Assembly (NCBI GenBank): GCA_024398935.1
Contig: JAKSIH010000032.1
Coordinates: 1 to 34,909, forward strand
Source of the DNA: Fibrobacter sp.
GTDB lineage: Bacteria > Fibrobacterota > Fibrobacteria > Fibrobacterales > Fibrobacteraceae
Direction of reading: 5' to 3'
DNA length: 34,909 bases
Shown: one piece after another, positions 30,755-34,909 of the stretch
Position numbering within the stretch: position 1 is the first letter of the stretch
How the letters are laid out: the number at the start of each line of letters is the position of its first letter
Notes under the pieces: generated by a model
What the model saw: the letters and a program-made list of their open reading frames with translations, nothing else
What the model was told of the DNA's origin: nothing
Databases searched by the model: none
Program-made: the position numbers and the translations under genes

Positions 30755-32278
30755 ATGAAAAAAATGTTGATGAAAGCTTTGCTTGCATCCCTGTTTGCGG
30801 GAACTATGGCGAATGCTCAAGATGCTGCTGAAATTAAGAAAATTGATGCTAAGGATTTGCCGAAATCTGGTGATTGGGTGACATCTATTGCTGGCTGGCG
30901 AGCTCAGAAATCCGTTTCCAAGGCATGGGCTAAGGAAAACGTGAATGTTCTCCAAGTCATTATTCCGGAAAAGTGGGAACGTGAAAGAAGTAACCGTGGT
31001 GGCTTTACAAGAAATGCTTTTTTAAAGCATAGCATTGTCTACAAGGCCGAAGATGGTCAGGTGTACTATGCCTCTGGTTTGCTGGGTAAGAACTCCCACG
31101 ATCTGGATGGCGATACTGTTGAAACTGTCGACAAGTCTCTGCTTAAGCCGGAATTTCTCGTAGAAGGTATTGGCGCAGAACGAAGCGTGGATGTTGCAAA
31201 CATTAAGCAGGTTTCTAAATACGATTTACCTGCTAATGGCAAGTGGTATGACGATCCTGAAGGTCATCATGCTATAGTGTCCATTGGCTCCAACTGGAGA
31301 AAGTGTGGTGTCAACGTTCTGGAAGTAAGAACCACCAGCGAAAAGTGGGAAAAACTTTTGGACAGCAAGGGTGACCACCACAATCTTTATACCATGAAGT
31401 ACAACCTGCTTTATCGTCAGGATGGCACGGTGTATTACGTGTCCGACCTTACGGCAATTGGCGAAGACGGCGACGAGTTTAAGAATGGAGATGTGACTTG
31501 TACCCATCTTATTCCCGAAGCCATTGTGTTCAATTACGATCCAAAGAAGTTTACCAATGCCGAATTGGATACCATGACATCCTTCATCATGGATAACTTC
31601 CCCAAGCTTGGCGTGATGGATGCGCAACTTCTTAGAAGCACCTACGAGTATGCCCGCTACAACATCCAGGAAGATGTGATCGCTGTCTACCCGAAGACTT
31701 CCGATTGGGTTACTGATGGCGCTTCCGAAAAGGTTGACTTCGACATGATTCATAAGCGTGCCGATGGCAAGGTGGTTTTCACTTATGGCTATTCCGTAAG
31801 CCGCAAGGATGCTGAAAATTTCTCCAAGGCCAAGGCCTGGAAGAAAAAGATGCATGAAATCGAAGTGGTTGACTGGAGCGAGGAGCGCTGGAAAAAAGAA
31901 GCGGATCCCACCGAAACGGATTGCGCAAGACGTTCCATGGATGTGACGAAGGCTGATCTTCCCAAGGATGCCTGGAATGATGCTGCTGTAAACAAGGCTC
32001 TCATGAAGCTGACCAAGGAAAAGTACCCCACCATCAAGAAGGTAATTATCAGAAGTCAGGGCTATGAATACACGACGAACGCTCTTGGCGGTTATATCAA
32101 TCGCCATGTGAAGTACGATATCGTCTATGTGAGAAAGACCAATGTTTCTACAAGGACTATCTACAAGCCTGGCTTTGTCGCAAGACAGGACTATAACGGA
32201 AAGTCTTTTGATAAGAGTTGGACTAACCAAGGATATCTCGTGACATCTGGCGACCATCATATTGTTGACTGGAAGTAA
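30755..32278 (+). CDS. Secreted protein of about four repeated units, function unknown
   Basis: 507 residues with a Sec signal peptide (1-21, cleavage near ANA-Q). I do not recognise the family. The mature part appears to be an about 80-residue unit used about four times (about 31-112, 155-235, 268-350, 398-480). Shared elements are DLP..G.W (33, 157, 401), NVL.V...EKWE (64 and 187) and a strand pair of the form hhY..DGxVYYhS (93-107, 217-230, 330-345, 454-463). Units 1 and 2 are clearly related; 3 and 4 are more diverged. No lipobox or membrane anchor, so it is periplasmic or exported. The ATG at 30755 is supported by AAGAGG 4 bases upstream. Single-gene transcript with its own promoter and terminator. 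Confidence 0.8.
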   Translation: MKKMLMKALLASLFAGTMANAQDAAEIKKIDAKDLPKSGDWVTSIAGWRAQKSVSKAWAKENVNVLQVIIPEKWERERSNRGGFTRNAFLKHSIVYKAEDGQVYYASGLLGKNSHDLDGDTVETVDKSLLKPEFLVEGIGAERSVDVANIKQVSKYDLPANGKWYDDPEGHHAIVSIGSNWRKCGVNVLEVRTTSEKWEKLLDSKGDHHNLYTMKYNLLYRQDGTVYYVSDLTAIGEDGDEFKNGDVTCTHLIPEAIVFNYDPKKFTNAELDTMTSFIMDNFPKLGVMDAQLLRSTYEYARYNIQEDVIAVYPKTSDWVTDGASEKVDFDMIHKRADGKVVFTYGYSVSRKDAENFSKAKAWKKKMHEIEVVDWSEERWKKEADPTETDCARRSMDVTKADLPKDAWNDAAVNKALMKLTKEKYPTIKKVIIRSQGYEYTTNALGGYINRHVKYDIVYVRKTNVSTRTIYKPGFVARQDYNGKSFDKSWTNQGYLVTSGDHHIVDWK

Positions 32279-32309
32279 TCGCGGAAAGAATCGCAAATAA
32301 AAAACAAGT

Positions 32310-32348
32310 CCCCTGGAAGTGTATTTTTGCTTTCGGGGGAATTTTTTG
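32310..32348 (+). terminator. Terminator after the repeated-unit secreted protein gene
   Basis: 10-bp stem (32310-32319 with 32330-32339, CCCCTGGAAG/CTTTCGGGGG, two G-U pairs), 10-base loop, then AATTTTTTG. It lies 31 bases after the stop codon. Confidence 0.85.
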
Positions 32349-32425
32349 TTTTTGAACTGGGTTTAGGTCCCTCTTTTTCTGGTTTATATGCGGTGTGTTC
32401 CCGCCCTTTTTTTTACATTTAGGAC

Positions 32426-34177
32426 ATGACAAGATTTTCTGAATTTCCGTATGTAGCCGACCGTTTTAACGCTGTCCGCAGGGAAACTGTACAGGTTCGC
32501 GTAGGCGACGCATTGATCGGGGGCGGCGCCCCCATTTTAGTTCAGTCCATGACCACCACCAAGCCCAAGGATGTGGAAAAGACCGTCCAGGAAACTCTGG
32601 ATCTGGCCAAGGTGGGCTGTGGCCTCGTTCGTATTACTGCTCCCACCCTGGCCGACGCCCAGGGTCTGGAAGAAGTCATGAAGCGTATCCGTGCCGCTGG
32701 TTGCAAGGTGCCTGTCTCCGCCGACATCCACTTCCAGCCCAAGGCCGCCTTCGAAGCCCTCAAGTGGGTTGAAAAGGTTCGCATCAATCCGGGTAACTTC
32801 GTGGATACCGGCATCCTGACTCTGGAAAACCAGACTGACGTCATGTTCGAAGAGGGCAAGGTGAAGGTTGCCGAACAGTTCACTCCCTTCGTCCAGGAAG
32901 CTAAGCGCCTGGGCCGCGTGATCCGCATCGGCGTGAACCATGGTTCCCTTTCCGCCCGTATGATTTACCGTTATGGCGACACCGTGGAAGGCATGGTGGA
33001 ATCCGTCATGGAATATCTGGCTGTTTGCGAAGCGGAACATTTTGACCAGGTGGTCCTGTCCCTCAAGTCCAGCAATCCTCGCGTGGCAATTTCTGCCTAC
33101 CGTATGCTGGCTGCCCGCATCAAGCAGGAAAACTACAAGCCCTATCCGTTCCATGTGGGCGTTACCGAGGCTGGTGCCGGCGCCGATGGCCGCATGAAGT
33201 CTGCCGCAGGTATTGGCGCACTTCTGATGGATGGCCTTGCCGATACGATCCGCGTGTCCCTGACCGAAGATCCGGTGGCGGAAGTCCCCGTTGCCCAGGA
33301 ACTGATCAAGGCCTGCGCTCTGCCCGCAGCTCCCACCAGCTATGCGGTTCCCGTTCTTGAGAAGGACCCGTACCATTACGCCCGCCGTGAAACAAAGCCC
33401 GTAATTTTGAATGGCGTTGAAATTGGTGGCGCACAGCCTGTGAAGGTTGGCGTCCGTGCCGATGCTGCAAGCTTGACTTCCGAAGGTCGCGGTCCTGAAT
33501 TTGCCGTTGCAAGCCTTGGCGACAAGCCCGTGGTTGCATTCGATGACCCGATGGATATCGCAGGCTTTGCCGCTAACCCCATTTCCGTTCCGGAAGGTTC
33601 CGTGTTCTGCTACACTGGCGAGAACATGGTATCCGGCGTCCGTGCCATGGTTTCCGCTCTTGAAGCCGCTGGTCGCAAGGATCCGATTTTGCTGTATGCC
33701 AATATCGGCAGTTCTGAAAAGGACATGCTTCGCACTTCCGCTGATATCGGTAGCCTGGTGACCGACGGTATCGGCGATGCTGTCGTCATTGAAGGTTACA
33801 AGAGTCCCAAGGAATCCGTGGAACTGGCCTTCGACATTCTACAGGCTGCCTACTGCCGTCGCAGTAAGACTAACTTTATCAGCTGCCCCAGTTGCGGTCG
33901 TACTTTGTACAACATCCAGGAAGTCATGGGCAAGATCAAGGCCCGCTTTGGCCACCTGAAGGACTTGTCCATCGGCATCATGGGCTGCATCGTGAATGGT
34001 CCCGGTGAAATGGCTGACGCAGACTTCGGTTATGTGGGCGGTGGCCCTGGCCGCATTACCCTGTTCGAAGGCAAGACCGCGGTGAAGAAGAACATCCCCG
34101 AAGAAGACGCCATCGAAGAACTGGTGGCACTCATCAAGGAGCGAGGCCGCTGGGTAGACGCGCCGGAGGCGCAGTGA
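32426..34177 (+). CDS. ispG: 4-hydroxy-3-methylbut-2-enyl diphosphate synthase IspG, long three-domain form
   Basis: Penultimate enzyme of the MEP isoprenoid pathway; converts MEcPP to HMBPP using a [4Fe-4S] cluster. The TIM-barrel domain (about 25-300; ILVQSMTTTKPKDVEKTV, VRINPGNFVD, RIGVNHGSLS) is separated from the C-terminal cluster domain by an extra domain (about 310-470). This gives 583 residues, as in Bacteroidota, Chlamydiae and plants rather than the about 370 of E. coli. Cluster cysteines are C487, C490 and C521 (CPSCGRTLYN and GCIVNGPGE). The ATG at 32426 is preceded by TACATTTAGGAC, so AGGA lies only 1 base from the start and the transcript may be leaderless. The stop codon lies inside a heptad repeat array. 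Confidence 0.96.
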   Translation: MTRFSEFPYVADRFNAVRRETVQVRVGDALIGGGAPILVQSMTTTKPKDVEKTVQETLDLAKVGCGLVRITAPTLADAQGLEEVMKRIRAAGCKVPVSADIHFQPKAAFEALKWVEKVRINPGNFVDTGILTLENQTDVMFEEGKVKVAEQFTPFVQEAKRLGRVIRIGVNHGSLSARMIYRYGDTVEGMVESVMEYLAVCEAEHFDQVVLSLKSSNPRVAISAYRMLAARIKQENYKPYPFHVGVTEAGAGADGRMKSAAGIGALLMDGLADTIRVSLTEDPVAEVPVAQELIKACALPAAPTSYAVPVLEKDPYHYARRETKPVILNGVEIGGAQPVKVGVRADAASLTSEGRGPEFAVASLGDKPVVAFDDPMDIAGFAANPISVPEGSVFCYTGENMVSGVRAMVSALEAAGRKDPILLYANIGSSEKDMLRTSADIGSLVTDGIGDAVVIEGYKSPKESVELAFDILQAAYCRRSKTNFISCPSCGRTLYNIQEVMGKIKARFGHLKDLSIGIMGCIVNGPGEMADADFGYVGGGPGRITLFEGKTAVKKNIPEEDAIEELVALIKERGRWVDAPEAQ

Positions 34178-34276
34178 TTAGTAGACAGTAAACAGTGGTT
34201 AGTAATCAGTAAAAATAAGGCGGCTCCGCCGCGATTATAAAACTAACCACTAACCACTAACCACTAGCCACTAAGA
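34173..34276. repeat. Composite heptad repeat: AGTNNNN arm, GC hairpin spacer, ACTNNNN arm
   Basis: Left arm: six 7-bp units from 34173 (AGTGATT, AGTAGAC, AGTAAAC, AGTGGTT, AGTAATC, AGTAAAA). The 27-base spacer contains a small hairpin GGCGG-CT-CCGCC (34219-34230). Right arm: five units from 34242 (ACTAACC three times, ACTAGCC, ACTAAGA). The arms are partly complementary. The first unit contains the ispG TGA; the last unit ends 36 bases before serA. It is the inverted counterpart of 9511-9603. Confidence 0.88.
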
Positions 34277-34312
34277 ATTTTTAATCATAAACTAAATAAG
34301 GAATAACAAATC

Positions 34313-34909
34313 ATGGCAACTATTAAGACTATGAACAACATCTCCAAGAAGGGCCTTAGCCTGTTTGGAGCATACTATCAGGTTTCTGATACCGTCGAAA
34401 ATCCGGACGCAATCCTCGTCCGTTCTGCTCAGGTCGATACTGATCAGTTTGACGGCCTTCTGGCTGTGGCTCGTGCCGGTGCTGGTGTGAACAACATTAC
34501 CATCGACAAGGCTTCCGCTAAGGGTGTCTGCGTGTTCAACACTCCGGGTGCAAACGCAAACGCTGTTGCAGAACTGGTGATGACTGTTCTCGGTATGGCT
34601 GTTCGTAACGTTGCTCAGGCTGCCAACTGGGTCAAGGCTCTGGACGTGAACGATCCGGACATGGCTAAGACTGTGGAAAGCGGCAAGAAGAAGTTCGCAG
34701 GTGCAGAACTTGCCGGCAAGACCCTCGGTGTTATCGGCCTGGGTAAGATTGGCGTTCTGGTTGCCAACTACGCTCGTTGGAAGAACATGCGCGTGATCGC
34801 ATACGAACCGTATCCTAACGCTCTCAACATGCATGAACTTTCCAACAAGGTTGGAATTGCCGATCTCGACACCGTGATTGCAAATTCCGACTTCCTTACC
34901 GTTCATGTT
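34313..34909 (+). CDS. serA: D-3-phosphoglycerate dehydrogenase, 3'-truncated by window edge
   Basis: First enzyme of serine biosynthesis: oxidises 3-phosphoglycerate with NAD+. 199 codons are visible without a stop. Translation from the ATG at 34313 gives MATIKTMNNISKKGLSLFG, then AILVRSAQVD, ARAGAGVNNITIDKA, FNTPGANANAVAELVM and the NAD-binding GVIGLGKIGVLVANYA, all typical of the 2-hydroxyacid dehydrogenase fold. AAGGA lies about 10 bases upstream. Preceding sequence is a heptad repeat array. Other 2-hydroxyacid dehydrogenases are possible, but VNNITIDKA and NTPGANANAVAE favour SerA. The catalytic Arg, Glu and His and any ACT domain lie beyond the window. Confidence 0.9.
   Translation, partial: MATIKTMNNISKKGLSLFGAYYQVSDTVENPDAILVRSAQVDTDQFDGLLAVARAGAGVNNITIDKASAKGVCVFNTPGANANAVAELVMTVLGMAVRNVAQAANWVKALDVNDPDMAKTVESGKKKFAGAELAGKTLGVIGLGKIGVLVANYARWKNMRVIAYEPYPNALNMHELSNKVGIADLDTVIANSDFLTVHV

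Overview
The window looks like a chromosome segment of a Fibrobacter-type bacterium (phylum Fibrobacterota). The strongest clues are two lipoproteins ending in the FISUMP domain (named after Fibrobacter succinogenes), an intracellular GH8 xylo-oligosaccharide hydrolase, a three-domain IspG, and a Gram-negative envelope with type IV pili. The assignment is by recognition only; no 16S rRNA gene is present.

Layout. 1-3.8 kb: 3' part of htpG, a convergent M23 endopeptidase gene and tRNA-Ala(GGC) with its own promoter and terminator. 3.8-9.6 kb: a cyclophilin gene, then an accessory stretch with an AT-rich unknown gene, a FISUMP lipoprotein, a cluster of five hairpins, an AAA_14/DUF4143 ATPase and a tripartite hipB-hipS-hipT toxin-antitoxin operon with two identical palindromic operators. 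9.6-13.5 kb: pyrR-pyrB-pyrC', where the dihydroorotase homologue has lost most metal ligands, followed by a PilZ protein. 13.5-19.4 kb: a pilM-N-O-P-Q operon behind a near-consensus promoter, with an enlarged PilP-like protein and a simplified PilQ. 19.5-21 kb: greA-holA on the minus strand. 21-25.9 kb: argJ, rmuC, and a GH8-FISUMP lipoprotein pair. 25.9-28.5 kb: a TrxB-like flavoprotein beside a radical SAM protein, then trmO. 28.6-34.9 kb: putP with a large low-complexity insert, a secreted protein built of about four repeated units, ispG, and the 5' part of serA.

The most striking unexplained signal is in the gaps between genes. Several gaps hold short arrays with an exact 7-bp period but different heptamers (AATTATG, GCTCANN, and ACTNNNN with its complement AGTNNNN). 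The two ACT/AGT loci, 24.6 kb apart and in opposite orientation, share one architecture: arm, spacer, complementary arm. They sit directly before pyrR and serA, and one overlaps the ispG stop codon. A second dispersed palindrome family (GTCATT...AATCC) and the hairpin cluster add to this.

No rRNA operon, CRISPR array, IS transposase, prophage or origin was seen. No gene-free stretch exceeds 300 bases. All functions are by recognition of motifs and overall similarity; no search was run.
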